Below, one piece after another: positions 1-8,382 of a stretch of 64,000 nucleotides of DNA (positions within the stretch are counted from its first letter, which is position 1; each line of letters begins with the position of its first letter). The translations under genes were made by a program, and so were the position numbers. Below the pieces are notes generated by a model that saw nothing but the letters and a program-made list of their open reading frames with translations, was not told the DNA's origin and searched no databases. Origin of the DNA: Hydrogenophaga taeniospiralis CCUG 15921 (GTDB lineage Bacteria > Pseudomonadota > Gammaproteobacteria > Burkholderiales > Burkholderiaceae_C); contig NZ_BCWR01000018.1 in NCBI RefSeq assembly GCF_001592305.1, forward strand, positions 153,285 through 217,284, given 5' to 3'.

Positions 1-114
1 CTCATGCAGATCGGCGAACAGCACCATGTCGCGGATGCCACAGAGGCGGCAGTCGGCCGTGCCGCGCCAGGCCGATTCGGTTTTGATGGGGATCATGGGG
101 ACAGGGAGGGCCAT
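1..114 (-). CDS. Crp/Fnr-family regulator, N-terminal fragment
   Basis: Partial gene running off the left edge; only the first 38 residues are present. The ATG is at 114 and the frame stays open to base 1. The residues around ADCRLCGIRDMVLFADL resemble the N-terminus of Crp/Fnr-family regulators, with a C-x2-C pair just before the LFADL stretch. Classical FNR has a third cysteine about five residues later, which I do not see here, so an oxygen-sensing cluster is not assured. The assignment rests on N-terminal resemblance only; the cNMP-binding and HTH domains lie outside the window. An FNR-type box occurs upstream of the hemerythrin gene at 15.2 kb. Confidence 0.6.
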   Translation of the reverse strand, partial: MALPVPMIPIKTESAWRGTADCRLCGIRDMVLFADLHE

Positions 115-165
115 ATCTGTAACAGACCCGCAATATAAGCCTTTGCTGAAAAATCACGCAACCGG

Positions 166-184
166 GGCGCGGCGGGCCCGCGCC
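166..184 (-). terminator. GC-rich hairpin after the GspE-type gene
   Basis: Perfect 7-bp inverted repeat, GGCGCGG and CCGCGCC with a 5-base loop, just beyond the stop codon at 196 of the minus-strand ATPase gene. On the minus strand a short T-run follows about 15 bases later. It is terminator-like but lacks an immediate U-tract. Confidence 0.35.
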
Positions 185-195
185 GTGACTCCGGG

Positions 196-2019
196 TCAGT
201 GCAAGGGTGGCGTGCAGGCCAGCACTTCGTCAAGCGTGGTCAGCCCTTCGGCCACGCGCACCGTGCCCGCCAGCCGCAGCGGGCGCATGCCATCGGCCAC
301 CGCCTGTTTCTGCAGCACCTCCATGCGCGGCTCGTGGCTGACCTTGTCCTTGAACGCCTCGGTCACCACCAGCAGCTCGTACAGGCCGGTGCGCCCGCGG
401 TAGCCGGTCATGCGGCAATCCACGCAGCCCACCGGCTGGTAGGGCCGGTACTTGCCGCTGACCTGCCAGGGCTTGACGATCTCTTCCATGGCCTCGCGCG
501 AGGCCTTGGCCGTGGCCTCGTCCTCGCGCGTGCGGCAGGCCGGGCACAGGGTGCGCACCAGGCGCTGCGCCAGCACGCCGAGCACGGTGGCGTTGATCAG
601 GTAGGGCGGGATGCCCAGCTCCATCAGCCGCATGATGGCCGAGGGCGCGTCGTTGGTGTGCAGCGTGGTGAACACCAGGTGGCCGGTGAGCGCGGCCTGC
701 ACCGCCATCTCGGCCGTCGGCAGGTCGCGCACCTCGCCCACCATGATGATGTCCGGGTCCTGCCGCATCAGGGCGCGCAGGCCCTGGGCAAAGTCCAGGT
801 CCAGGTGGGGCTGCACCTGCACCTGGTTGAAGGCGGGTTCGATCATTTCGATCGGGTCCTCCACCGTGCTCACGTTGACCTCTTCGGTCGCCAGGCGCTT
901 GAGCGTGGCGTAGAGCGTGGTGGTCTTGCCCGAGCCGGTGGGGCCGGTCACGAGGATGATGCCGTGCGGCCGGTGCGTGAGCGACTCCCAGCGCTGCGCG
1001 TCGTGCGCGGCGAAGCCCAGCGCGCTCAGGTCTTTCACCGTGGCCTCGGGGTCGAAGATGCGCATCACCATTTTTTCGCCGAACGCGGTGGGCAAGGTGG
1101 ACAGGCGCATCTCCACCTCGTCGCCGCGCACCGCGCCGACACCGGGGCGCAGCGTCTTGATGCGGCCGTCCTGCGGCCGGCGCTTTTCCACCACGTCCAT
1201 GCGCCCGAGCAGCTTGATGCGCGCGGTCATGGCGTTCATCACGCCCATGGGCATCTGGTACACCGGGTGCAGCACGCCGTCGATGCGGAAGCGGATCACG
1301 CCCTGCTCGCGCCGTGGCTCCAGGTGGATGTCGCTGGCGCGCTGGTCGAACGCGTACTGCCAGAGCCAGTCCACCACCTGCACCACATGCTGGTCGTTGG
1401 CGTCGAGCTGCTTGTTGGCCTTGCCCAGCTCCACCAGTTGTTCAAAACTGCCAAAGCCGGCCTGGCCGCCGAGCTTGTTGGCCGCCCGCACCGACTTGGC
1501 CAGTGCGAAGAACTCGGCGGTGTAGCGCGCCACATCCATCGGGCTGGCCAGCACTAGGCGCACGCTCTTGCGCGTCTGGCGCTCCACCTCGGGCACCCAG
1601 TCGCGGATGAACGGCTCGGCCGTGGCCACCACCACCTCGGCCAGGCCCACCTGCACCGGCAACACCTTGTGGCGCTCGGCGTAGGCCGCGCTCATCACGT
1701 CGGCCACCTTGCCCACGTCCACCTTGAGCGGGTCGATGCGGAAGTAGCTCAGACCGCTGCGCGTGGCCAGCCACTGGGTCAGCATCTCCACATCCAGCAC
1801 GTGGCCATCGGACTGGCGCACCATGCCTACCACCGCCAGGCGCTGCAGCGGGTGCTGCGCGCTGTGGGCCGAGGCGCAGCGCGCCACGGTGCGCGCGGCC
1901 TCGTCGGCGGAGATCACGCCGTCGTCGCGCAGCCAGCCCACCAGCATGCGCCAGTCGAGCGGGGCCTCCGGGATGGCCAGCGAAGACGTGGAATGCGGGG
2001 TATGGGTGGATGTTTTCAT
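196..2019 (-). CDS. GspE/PulE-family secretion or pilus ATPase
   Basis: A 607-residue ATPase of the type II secretion / type IV pilus assembly family, predicted to be cytoplasmic and to power pilin or pseudopilin polymerisation. Seen: an N-terminal GSPII_E-like domain (about residues 60-190); a Walker A motif GPTGSGKTTT (about residue 360); a Walker B region RQDPDIIMVGEVRD; a His box TGHLVFTTLHTND; and a C-terminal four-cysteine zinc site (LCPACR and GCVDCR). Length is normal for GspE/PilB. No other secretion or pilus genes adjoin it, so the machine it serves is unknown. A lone pilin-like gene lies at 36.9 kb. The start at 2019 lacks a strong ribosome binding site. Confidence 0.85.
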   Translation of the reverse strand: MKTSTHTPHSTSSLAIPEAPLDWRMLVGWLRDDGVISADEAARTVARCASAHSAQHPLQRLAVVGMVRQSDGHVLDVEMLTQWLATRSGLSYFRIDPLKVDVGKVADVMSAAYAERHKVLPVQVGLAEVVVATAEPFIRDWVPEVERQTRKSVRLVLASPMDVARYTAEFFALAKSVRAANKLGGQAGFGSFEQLVELGKANKQLDANDQHVVQVVDWLWQYAFDQRASDIHLEPRREQGVIRFRIDGVLHPVYQMPMGVMNAMTARIKLLGRMDVVEKRRPQDGRIKTLRPGVGAVRGDEVEMRLSTLPTAFGEKMVMRIFDPEATVKDLSALGFAAHDAQRWESLTHRPHGIILVTGPTGSGKTTTLYATLKRLATEEVNVSTVEDPIEMIEPAFNQVQVQPHLDLDFAQGLRALMRQDPDIIMVGEVRDLPTAEMAVQAALTGHLVFTTLHTNDAPSAIMRLMELGIPPYLINATVLGVLAQRLVRTLCPACRTREDEATAKASREAMEEIVKPWQVSGKYRPYQPVGCVDCRMTGYRGRTGLYELLVVTEAFKDKVSHEPRMEVLQKQAVADGMRPLRLAGTVRVAEGLTTLDEVLACTPPLH

Positions 2020-2075
2020 GCGAGGTTCGGGTCGGGTGGGCGCGGTTCGGGCATGGGCGAAAGACGCTCAGCCGC

Positions 2076-2858
2076 TCAGTCCACTGGTTTGAAAATGCGC
2101 AACCACTTCACGGCGGGCAGCCCCCAGCGCGACTGGATCTCTTCCGCGCGCGCCAGCAGCTGCATGCGGGTGGGCCGCTGTGCCGTGCGCTGCGCCAGCA
2201 CGATGGTATTGCCCTCGCGCGTGGGCTTGAAGGCCCAGACCGCGTCCGCGCCGAACGCGGCACTGATGCTTTGCAGCGAGCGCTCGTAGCTGGCGTCGCG
2301 GCCAAACAGGTTGACCGTCATCACGCCCTCGTCGGTCAGCACCGAGCGGCAGTCGGCGTAGAAGTCGGGGCTGTCGAGCACCGGGGCGGCGGCCTCGTGG
2401 TCGTACAGGTCGACCTGCAGCGCGTCGATGTTCCCGGTGTAGGCGGGGTTGCGGATCTCCTGCCCCGCATCGGCCAGCACCACGCGCAGGCGCGGCCCGT
2501 CGTCCGGCAGCTTGAACCAGCCCCGGCAGGCGGCGAGCACCTGGGGATTGATCTCGATGGCGGTGGTGTGCATGCGCAGCGCCTTGAAATGAAACTTGGT
2601 GAGCGCCGCCGAGCCCAGACCGAGCTGCAGGGCGCGGCGCTTGCTCACCGTATCGGGCTCCACGAAGAGCAGCCAGGCCATCATGCGCTGAACGTAGTCG
2701 AGCTCGATGTCGAACGGCGCGTCGATGATCATGGAGCCCTGGATCCACTCGGTGCCGAGGTGCAGGAAGCGCACCTCGCCGTCTTCCGAGAGGGTGACCT
2801 CGGGCAGGGTCTGGGGGCCGATGCGGCGGCGGGCCGTGGCGTTGGCGCCGGCCCTCAT
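2076..2858 (-). CDS. Spermidine-synthase-like methyltransferase-fold protein
   Basis: 260 residues with the Rossmann fold typical of polyamine synthases: a glycine-rich LQLGLGSAALTKF segment (about 85), an acidic IEINPQV strand end, ADAGQEI, and DALQVDLYD where the catalytic loop is expected. Family knowledge suggests aminopropyl transfer, but many such stand-alone proteins in Betaproteobacteria have no proven polyamine role, and the gatekeeper residues of true SpeE are not obvious. It lies upstream of the GspE-type gene on the same strand (56-base gap) and may be cotranscribed. Its own upstream region is a 522-base gap with a REPIN-like element. Confidence 0.65.
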   Translation of the reverse strand: MRAGANATARRRIGPQTLPEVTLSEDGEVRFLHLGTEWIQGSMIIDAPFDIELDYVQRMMAWLLFVEPDTVSKRRALQLGLGSAALTKFHFKALRMHTTAIEINPQVLAACRGWFKLPDDGPRLRVVLADAGQEIRNPAYTGNIDALQVDLYDHEAAAPVLDSPDFYADCRSVLTDEGVMTVNLFGRDASYERSLQSISAAFGADAVWAFKPTREGNTIVLAQRTAQRPTRMQLLARAEEIQSRWGLPAVKWLRIFKPVD

Positions 2859-3380
2859 GCGGGGGCTCCGTTACGGTCGCCATTCAACAGGCGGGGGAAC
2901 CCTGCCCCAGGGTGGTGGGCGGGCGACTCCCCTGAATTCGTCATTGCGCGGGCCGGCAACCAATACTGCATCTTTGTCACTTCTGGAACTGCAAAGCGAT
3001 CATTATGAACACGGAAGCCGGGGGTGGCCCCGGGTAGAGACACCTCAAGCCGTTTGGTGTTCGCGCCGGGAGGCTTTTCTTCCGGGCCCGTGTTCCTGGC
3101 TTGCATGGTGCGAGGACGAAGACGCCGCGCGGCCAACTCCGCGAATGTCCCCCGGGCCGTTCCGGCCCTCCTCCTTTACTTCGCTGCGTCAGCCACCCGG
3201 CGTCATCGTCCAAACCACACGGTACAGCCCGGCGCAGGATCGCCCACACCTTTCCAGCTTGCTGTGGCGGTGCGTTCTGCATAGCGAAGTAAAGGAGGAG
3301 GCCCGGCGAAGCCGGGCCGGGGGACATGAGCGGCGCAGAGCGCACCGGCGCAGCAAGCCCGCGAGGTCCACCCCCGGGAC
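2859..3380. other. Long intergenic gap with REPIN-like element
   Basis: A 522-base gap between two minus-strand genes. I find no convincing gene. The half next to the spermidine-synthase-like gene should hold its promoter. The 3141-3343 part is a paired inverted repeat, described separately. Confidence 0.6.
3141..3343. repeat. REPIN-like paired inverted repeat, copy 1
   Basis: Two inverted arms share the 18-base core CTCCTCCTTTACTTCGCT (3168-3185) and its reverse complement (3283-3300), separated by 97 bases. Outside each core is a GC-rich palindrome, GGGCCG-TTCC-type on the left and CCCGGC-GAAG-type on the right, then GTCCCCC or GGGGGAC and a CATGAGCGG-type end. The same architecture recurs at 10164-10372 in the opposite orientation with a different central spacer. 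This is the structure of a REPIN (two REP sequences facing each other), probably mobilised in trans by a RAYT transposase outside this window. Confidence 0.75.
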
Positions 3381-3875
3381 CTACGCTACCCCATGCCGCC
3401 GCAAAACCTCTCCCCACGAAGACAACTTGCGATCAAACGACCAGCTCGCGTTCGCCGGGCTGGTGGACGGCAACTTGTACACCGGCAGCCCAAACGCCGA
3501 CGTGTGTTTAGCGTGCCGGTAACTCTCACCACCGTTGTGTGCCACCGCCTCCAGCAACGGGCACTGCCGCTGCACCGCAGCGAAGTCATTGAGTTCGGCG
3601 GCGCGGATATCGGCGTCCAGACTGCCCTCGCGCTCGCAGGCCTGGTACACGTCCCACAGGCCCAGGCCATGCGCGCGCAGCGCCGCCACGCGTTCCGGGT
3701 AGGGCATCTCGGTCAGCGGTTGCTGCCACAGGGCGCCCAGGATCTTCCAGAAGTGGTTTTGCGGGTGCCCGTAGTACTGCTGCGCGCGCAGCGAGGCCAC
3801 GCCCGGGAAACTGCCCAGCACCAGCAAACGGGTGTCCGCATCGAGCACCGGCGCCAGCCCCAGCAGACGGCTCAC
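3381..3875 (-). CDS. DNA-deoxyinosine glycosylase (UDG superfamily)
   Basis: 164 residues. It should remove deaminated bases, chiefly hypoxanthine, from DNA as the first step of base excision repair. Seen: the LVLGSFPG motif near the N-terminus, the YYGHPQNHFWKIL segment, and LPSTSPAN near residue 145, the pattern of the HDG (family 6) branch of the uracil-DNA glycosylase superfamily. I chose the GTG at 3875 because it overlaps the stop of the upstream tatD-like gene as GTGA, and homology starts there; an in-frame ATG further upstream lies wholly inside tatD. Translational coupling with TatD, itself a nuclease, suggests a small DNA-maintenance operon. Confidence 0.8.
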   Translation of the reverse strand: MSRLLGLAPVLDADTRLLVLGSFPGVASLRAQQYYGHPQNHFWKILGALWQQPLTEMPYPERVAALRAHGLGLWDVYQACEREGSLDADIRAAELNDFAAVQRQCPLLEAVAHNGGESYRHAKHTSAFGLPVYKLPSTSPANASWSFDRKLSSWGEVLRRHGVA

Positions 3876-4723
3876 GCGGCGGCTCCGCCCGGCAGGCCCA
3901 CGAGCCGGGGCAGCGCGGCCAGGGCATTGGCCGTGCTCGCCCGGGCCAGCTCGTCCAGCGGCATACCGCGCAACCGCGCCAGCTCGGCAGCAATGCGCGG
4001 CAGCTCGGCGGGCGTGTTCACGCCTTGCGCCCGGCCCGCGGCGCGCTCGGCGGCGGTGGCGTACAGCCACTGCGGCGGGATGTCGGGCGCGTCGGTCTCC
4101 AGCACCAGGGCCGACAGCGGCAGTTCGGCCGCGAGCCGGCGCAGGCGCTGGGCCGGCTCAAAGGTCAAAGCCCCCCCGAAGCCGAGCTTGAACCCCAACT
4201 CGATGAAGGCCTGAGCCTGCTGGGGGCTGCCGTTGAAGGCATGCGCGATACCGCCGCCGGTGGGCCGCTCGCGCAGCTGCTTGAGCAGGGCGTCGGCGCT
4301 GCGGCGCACGTGCAGGATCACCGGCAGCCGGTGTTTGCGGGCCAGCAGGAGCTGCTCGCGGTAGAAGCCCAGCTGGCGCTCGCGCATGGCCGGCTCGCAC
4401 AGCGCGGGCACGAAAAAGTCCAGCCCGATCTCGCCCACGGCCACCAGGCGCGGGTCGTCGCGGTGCTGCTCCAGCATGTCGTCGAGCGCCTGCAGATCCT
4501 CGTCGCGCGCCTGCGGCACGTACAGCGGGTGGATGCCCAGCGCGTAGGCGTCGCCCAGCCGGTGGGCGAGCTCGCGCACGGTGTTGAAGTTGGAGCGCTC
4601 CACCGCCGGGATCACGCACCGCCGCACACCCAGCCGGGCGGCGCGTTCGCGCATGGCCTGCACGAGGGCCGGGGTGTCGCCCAGCGAGGGGGCGTCAAGG
4701 TGGCAGTGTGTATCGATCCACAT
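3872..4723 (-). CDS. TatD-family metal-dependent hydrolase
   Basis: 283 residues with the complete TatD amidohydrolase signature: DTHCHLD at residues 4-10, GEIGLDFF, a histidine-bearing ILHVRRS strand, HAFNGS, and the ETDAPDIPP motif near residue 210. TatD proteins are two-metal deoxyribonucleases linked to DNA repair and degradation. The start chosen is the ATG at 4723 (MWIDTHCHLD), where homology begins; a longer frame to 4786 has no support. A TA-rich segment lies 6-12 bases upstream, so the transcript may be leaderless. It overlaps the downstream glycosylase gene by 4 bases. Confidence 0.88.
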   Translation of the reverse strand: MWIDTHCHLDAPSLGDTPALVQAMRERAARLGVRRCVIPAVERSNFNTVRELAHRLGDAYALGIHPLYVPQARDEDLQALDDMLEQHRDDPRLVAVGEIGLDFFVPALCEPAMRERQLGFYREQLLLARKHRLPVILHVRRSADALLKQLRERPTGGGIAHAFNGSPQQAQAFIELGFKLGFGGALTFEPAQRLRRLAAELPLSALVLETDAPDIPPQWLYATAAERAAGRAQGVNTPAELPRIAAELARLRGMPLDELARASTANALAALPRLVGLPGGAAA

Positions 4724-4803
4724 GGCGGTATAAAAGGGCCATTGTGACGGCAAGCCCGACGCACCACCCTCCATCCTGTGCAACACCCCGAAAGGACTTC
4801 TCC

Positions 4804-5265
4804 ATGCCGCTCAACGCCCCTCGCCGCCCCGCAGGCCCGCGCTCTCCGCTCTGGCTGGCCCTGCCCGTGCTGGCGTCGCTCGTGGCCTGTGCCGTGCCTG
4901 CAGCACCGGCCGCCACGCCGGCCAGCGCGCCGCTGGTGGGCAGCGAATGGCTGCTGCAGGACCTGGGGGGGCGCCCCGTGCTCGACAAGGTGAAAGCCAC
5001 GCTGGCCTTTCCCGAGGCCGGGCGCGTGACGGGCAGTGGCTCGTGCAACGGCTTCTTCGGCACCTACACACTGATCGAGGACCGCATCTCGCTCGGGCAG
5101 ATCGGCTCGACCCGCATGGCCTGTGGCGAAGGCGTTTCGGAGCAGGAGAACCGCTACCTGGACGCGCTGCGCAAGGCCGAACGCGTCGAGGTGCAGGGCA
5201 CGACGATGTGGCTGCACACCCAGGGGCTGGACAAACCGCTGCGCTTCGTTCGCACCAAGCCCTGA
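4804..5265 (+). CDS. META-domain lipoprotein (HslJ-like)
   Basis: 153 residues. The N-terminus is a lipoprotein signal: basic start, hydrophobic LWLALPVLASL, then the lipobox LVAC with the lipidated Cys near residue 23. The rest is a META domain: the GSEWLLQDLGG opening, a GSGSCNGFFGTYTL core, and IGSTRMACGEG, typical of HslJ-like heat-inducible or motility-associated envelope proteins. Function is not known in detail. The start is the ATG at 4804, with AAGGA about 10 bases upstream. It is divergent from tatD and convergent with lolD. Confidence 0.82.
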   Translation: MPLNAPRRPAGPRSPLWLALPVLASLVACAVPAAPAATPASAPLVGSEWLLQDLGGRPVLDKVKATLAFPEAGRVTGSGSCNGFFGTYTLIEDRISLGQIGSTRMACGEGVSEQENRYLDALRKAERVEVQGTTMWLHTQGLDKPLRFVRTKP

Positions 5266-5280
5266 CCGGGCGTGGGACGT

Positions 5281-5299
5281 GGCCCGGGCAGCCCGGGCC
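5281..5299. terminator. Perfect GC hairpin between convergent genes
   Basis: GGCCCGGG and CCCGGGCC, 8-bp arms with a CAG loop, lie in the 40-base gap between the META lipoprotein gene and lolD. It is a likely bidirectional termination signal, although no U-tract follows. Confidence 0.45.
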
Positions 5300-5305
5300 C
5301 GCCAG

Positions 5306-6079
5306 TCAGGTCAGCACGCCGGTGGTCAGGCGCAGCACGCGGGCACAGCGCGCGGCCAGGGTTTCGTCGTGCGTCACGACGATGAAGGCCGTGCCCTGAT
5401 CGCGAGCCAGTTCCAGCATGAGCTGGAACACGCTTTCGGCGGTGCCACGGTCCAGGTTGCCGGTGGGCTCGTCGGCCAGCACGCAGGCCGGCTGCGTCAC
5501 CAGCGCCCGCGCGATCGCCACGCGCTGGCGCTCGCCGCCCGAGAGCTCGGCCGGCCGGTGGTGCAGGCGCTCGCCCAGGCCCACGCGGGTGAGCATCTGC
5601 GAGGCGCGCTGCGCGGCCTCGGCACGCGGCATGCGGCGGATCCACAACGGCATGGCCACGTTGTCGCGCGCGCTGAACTCGGGCAGCAGGTGGTGGAACT
5701 GGTACACAAAGCCCAGGTGCCGGTTGCGGAGATCGCCCTGCTGCGCCGCGCTCAGGCCCGACATGGTTTGCCCCATCAGCTGCACGCTGCCGCTGGTGGG
5801 CGCGTCCAACCCGCCGAGCAGGTGCAGCAAGGTGCTCTTGCCCGAGCCGGAAGCGCCAACGATCGCCACTGTCTCGCCCGCGCGCACCGCCAGGTCCACG
5901 CCGGTGAGCACAGTCACATCGAGGCGGCCTTCGTGAAAGCGCTTGGTGAGGCCGGTGGCGCTCAGCACCACCTCCGTGCGGGCCAACGGGCTCAGGACGG
6001 GCGCCGTCGAAGCCTCCGCCAGGGTGCTGGCGGGCCCATCGACAGGCTCGGGGCGAACGGGGCTCTTGGTGTCATTCAT
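5306..6079 (-). CDS. lolD: Lipoprotein-releasing ABC transporter ATPase LolD
   Basis: 257 residues. ATPase of the LolCDE complex, which extracts outer-membrane lipoproteins from the inner membrane for LolA. Seen: Walker [10 protein letters not shown] (about 75), a Q-loop in [13 protein letters not shown], signature [15 protein letters not shown], Walker [13 protein letters not shown] and an H-loop VTHDE. The ATG at 6079 overlaps the stop of lolC by 8 bases, so the genes are coupled. The first ~37 residues are an extension absent from usual LolD proteins; it contains VRPEPVDG, the translation of a dispersed repeat (6037-6060). Translation from a later start remains possible. Confidence 0.9.
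   Translation of the reverse strand: MNDTKSPVRPEPVDGPASTLAEASTAPVLSPLARTEVVLSATGLTKRFHEGRLDVTVLTGVDLAVRAGETVAIVGASGSGKSTLLHLLGGLDAPTSGSVQLMGQTMSGLSAAQQGDLRNRHLGFVYQFHHLLPEFSARDNVAMPLWIRRMPRAEAAQRASQMLTRVGLGERLHHRPAELSGGERQRVAIARALVTQPACVLADEPTGNLDRGTAESVFQLMLELARDQGTAFIVVTHDETLAARCARVLRLTTGVLT
6037..6060. repeat. Dispersed repeat inside lolD coding sequence
   Basis: Contains TCGACAGGCTCGGGGCGAAC, a one-base variant of a short repeat commonly seen scattered in proteobacterial genomes (reading CGACAGGCTCAGGGCGAAC). It is usually intergenic. Here it encodes part of the N-terminal extension of LolD as VRPEPVDG. The family identification is from memory. Confidence 0.5.
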
Positions 6080-7328
6080 AACGCAAGGCCTCGGCAGGGT
6101 TCACCCGGCTGGCGCGCCAGCTCGGGTAGATCGTGGCCACGAACGACAGCGCCAGCGAGATCAGCGCGATCGGCATGATGTCGCTTTGCTGCGGGTCGCT
6201 GGGCATGCGGCTGATGAGGTAGACGTCCTGCGGCAGGAAACTCGCGCCCAGTGCGCGCTCCAGCGCGGGCACGAGGGTGTCGATGTTGAACGCGATGCCC
6301 AGGCCCAGCAGCAAGCCCACGCCGGTGCCGATCACGCCCACCATGGCGCCCTGCACCATGAAGACCCCCATGATGCTGCCCGGACTCGCGCCCAACGTGC
6401 GCAGGATGGCGATGTCGGCGCGCTTGTCGGTCACCGTCATCACCAGCGTGGACACGAGGTTGAACGCAGCCACCGCCACGATCAGGGTGAGGATGATGAA
6501 CATCATGCGTTTTTCCAGCTGCACGGCGGCGAACCAGCTGCGGTTCTGGCGCGTCCAGTCACGCACCAGCAGGCCGGGGTCGAGGCTGCCCGCGATGGCA
6601 ATGGCCACCTCGCGCGCTTCGTGCAGGTTCTTGATCTTCACGCGCACGCCGGTGGGGCCTTCCACGCGGAAGATGCGCGCGGCGTCGTCCTGGTGCAGCA
6701 GGGCCAGCGCCGAGTCGTATTCGAAGTGGCCCGAATCGAAGGTTCCCACCACCGTCATCTGGCGGATGCGCGGCACCACGCCCGCGGGCGTGACCTGGCC
6801 GCTGGGCGCGATCAGCGTCACCGTGTCGCCGGTGCCCACGCCCAGGCTGCGCGCCAGTTCACCGCCGAGAATGACGCCGAATTCGCCCGGCACCAGCCGC
6901 GGCAGCACGGTGTCGGCCAGGTCGGCCACGAGGTCGGTGACCTTGGGCTCCAGCGCCGGGTCGATGCCGCGCACCAGCGCGCCCTTCATGTCTTCGCCGC
7001 GCGCGATCAGCGCCTGCGCGCCCACGAACGGCGCCGCGCCCAGCACCTCGGGGTGGCTTTCGATGGCTGCCAGCGTCTGCGCCAGGTTCGGAATCGCCTG
7101 CCCACCGGGCTCGAACACCTCGATGTGGGACAACACGCCGAGCATGCGGTCGCGCACCTCTTTCTGGAAACCGTTCATCACCGAGAGCACGATGATGAGC
7201 GCGGCCACGCCCAGCGAGATGCCCAGCATGGACACGCCCGAGATGAAGGAAATGAAACCGTTGCGCCGCGTGGCGCGGCCGGCGCGCGTGTAACGCCAGC
7301 CGAGGATGAGTTCGTAAGGGGTTTGCAT
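6072..7328 (-). CDS. lolC: Lipoprotein-releasing ABC transporter permease LolC/LolE
   Basis: 418 residues. Inner-membrane permease that works with LolD to release lipoproteins. Seen: a first transmembrane segment around residues 20-45 ([20 protein letters not shown]), a large periplasmic domain (about 60-270), then three more hydrophobic segments in the last 150 residues, the usual MacB/LolC layout. The start is the ATG at 7328 ([13 protein letters not shown]), the conserved beginning of the family; the frame is open further upstream without homology. Only one permease is present, so it may serve as both LolC and LolE, as in other bacteria with a homodimeric LolF-type system. Confidence 0.88.
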   Translation of the reverse strand: MQTPYELILGWRYTRAGRATRRNGFISFISGVSMLGISLGVAALIIVLSVMNGFQKEVRDRMLGVLSHIEVFEPGGQAIPNLAQTLAAIESHPEVLGAAPFVGAQALIARGEDMKGALVRGIDPALEPKVTDLVADLADTVLPRLVPGEFGVILGGELARSLGVGTGDTVTLIAPSGQVTPAGVVPRIRQMTVVGTFDSGHFEYDSALALLHQDDAARIFRVEGPTGVRVKIKNLHEAREVAIAIAGSLDPGLLVRDWTRQNRSWFAAVQLEKRMMFIILTLIVAVAAFNLVSTLVMTVTDKRADIAILRTLGASPGSIMGVFMVQGAMVGVIGTGVGLLLGLGIAFNIDTLVPALERALGASFLPQDVYLISRMPSDPQQSDIMPIALISLALSFVATIYPSWRASRVNPAEALRYE

Positions 7329-7374
7329 CGTTGGAGTCCAGCCGGTGATTGTGGCATCCCCGACAATCGCACCC

Positions 7375-8382
7375 ATGCCCCTTGCCCCCATGGCCCCAGA
7401 AGCCCCGTCCCCGCTGCCCGGCCACCTGCTGATCCCTTTTGCCAGCGCCAGCGCGCCGCCCTGCCAGGCCGCGCTGAAAGCGCTGCGCCTGCCCCACCTG
7501 GAAACCCTGCTGGGCGAGCTGGCGCTGGCCACCCACGACGCAGGCGACGACCACAGCCTGAGCCTGCCGCACGAGCGCGCGCTGGCGTTGGCCCTGGGCC
7601 TGACGCGGGCCGACGGCAGCCCCTGCGACGACGGCCAGATTCCCTGGGCCGCCGCCGCCAGCGCCGAGCCGACCGTGCCCCAGGCCTGGTTCAGCCCCTG
7701 CCACTTCCAGATCGGCACGGATCATGTGAGCCTGCTGCCGGGCGAGCAGATCGGCTTGACCGATGAAGATGCCCGCGGCCTGTTCGAGGCGTTCGCGCCC
7801 TATTGCGCGGAGGACGGCATCACCCTGCGCTTTGAGAGCGCCACGCGCTGGCACGCCAGCGGTGAACCGCTGCGCGGCATCGCCTGCGCCAGCCTGGACC
7901 GCGTGAGCGGCCGCCCGGTGGACGGCTGGATGCCACCCAGCCCCGCCAACCCGGGCGGCAGCCAGTTGCTCAAGCGCCTGCAGAGCGAGGCACAGATGCT
8001 GTTCTACACGCACCCGGTGCACGATGCGCGCACCGCCTGCGGCCTGCGGCCGGTCAACGGCTTCTGGATCAGCGGCGCGGGCGCGATGGAGGTGCCCGCA
8101 CCGTTGCGGCCCGCACCCACCATGCCCGACACCCTGCGCCAGGCCGCGTTGCGCGCCGACTGGACCGCCTGGGCGCAGGCCTGGGGCCAGCTCGACGCCA
8201 CCCACATCCCCGCCCTGCTGGAGCGCGCGCGGCGCGGCGAAGCGGTCACACTCACGCTGTGCGGCGAGCGCAGCGCGCAAACCTGGGTCAACGCACCGCG
8301 CGGCGGCTCAGCCCGCCTGGGCCGTCTGTTCAAAAAACTGCTGGGCACACCCCCGGCCTGGAAAGCCCTCGAACCCCTATGA
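7375..8382 (+). CDS. RpfE-like / phosphoglycerate-mutase-annotated protein
   Basis: 335 residues. It belongs to a poorly characterised proteobacterial family found next to recJ and often labelled regulatory protein RpfE type or phosphoglycerate mutase. Visible features: a conserved LLIPFASA N-terminus, CHFQIGTDHVSLL near residue 105, and SGGSQ-like LLKRLQSEAQMLFYTHPVH in the middle. I see no catalytic motif that would prove an enzyme. Its stop overlaps the ATG of recJ (ATGA). A GACAAT hexamer lies 7 bases before the ATG at 7375, consistent with a leaderless start. Confidence 0.6.
   Translation: MPLAPMAPEAPSPLPGHLLIPFASASAPPCQAALKALRLPHLETLLGELALATHDAGDDHSLSLPHERALALALGLTRADGSPCDDGQIPWAAAASAEPTVPQAWFSPCHFQIGTDHVSLLPGEQIGLTDEDARGLFEAFAPYCAEDGITLRFESATRWHASGEPLRGIACASLDRVSGRPVDGWMPPSPANPGGSQLLKRLQSEAQMLFYTHPVHDARTACGLRPVNGFWISGAGAMEVPAPLRPAPTMPDTLRQAALRADWTAWAQAWGQLDATHIPALLERARRGEAVTLTLCGERSAQTWVNAPRGGSARLGRLFKKLLGTPPAWKALEPL

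Noticed and set aside
199..1557. Long open frame antisense to the GspE-type gene, and many similar long frames opposite other genes
   Set aside because: Such frames are expected in high-GC DNA; they show no family motifs, while the opposite strand has complete conserved domains.
3381..4070. Longer 229-residue start for the DNA glycosylase
   Set aside because: The extra 65 residues are arginine-rich out-of-frame translation of tatD; homology begins at the overlapping GTG at 3875.
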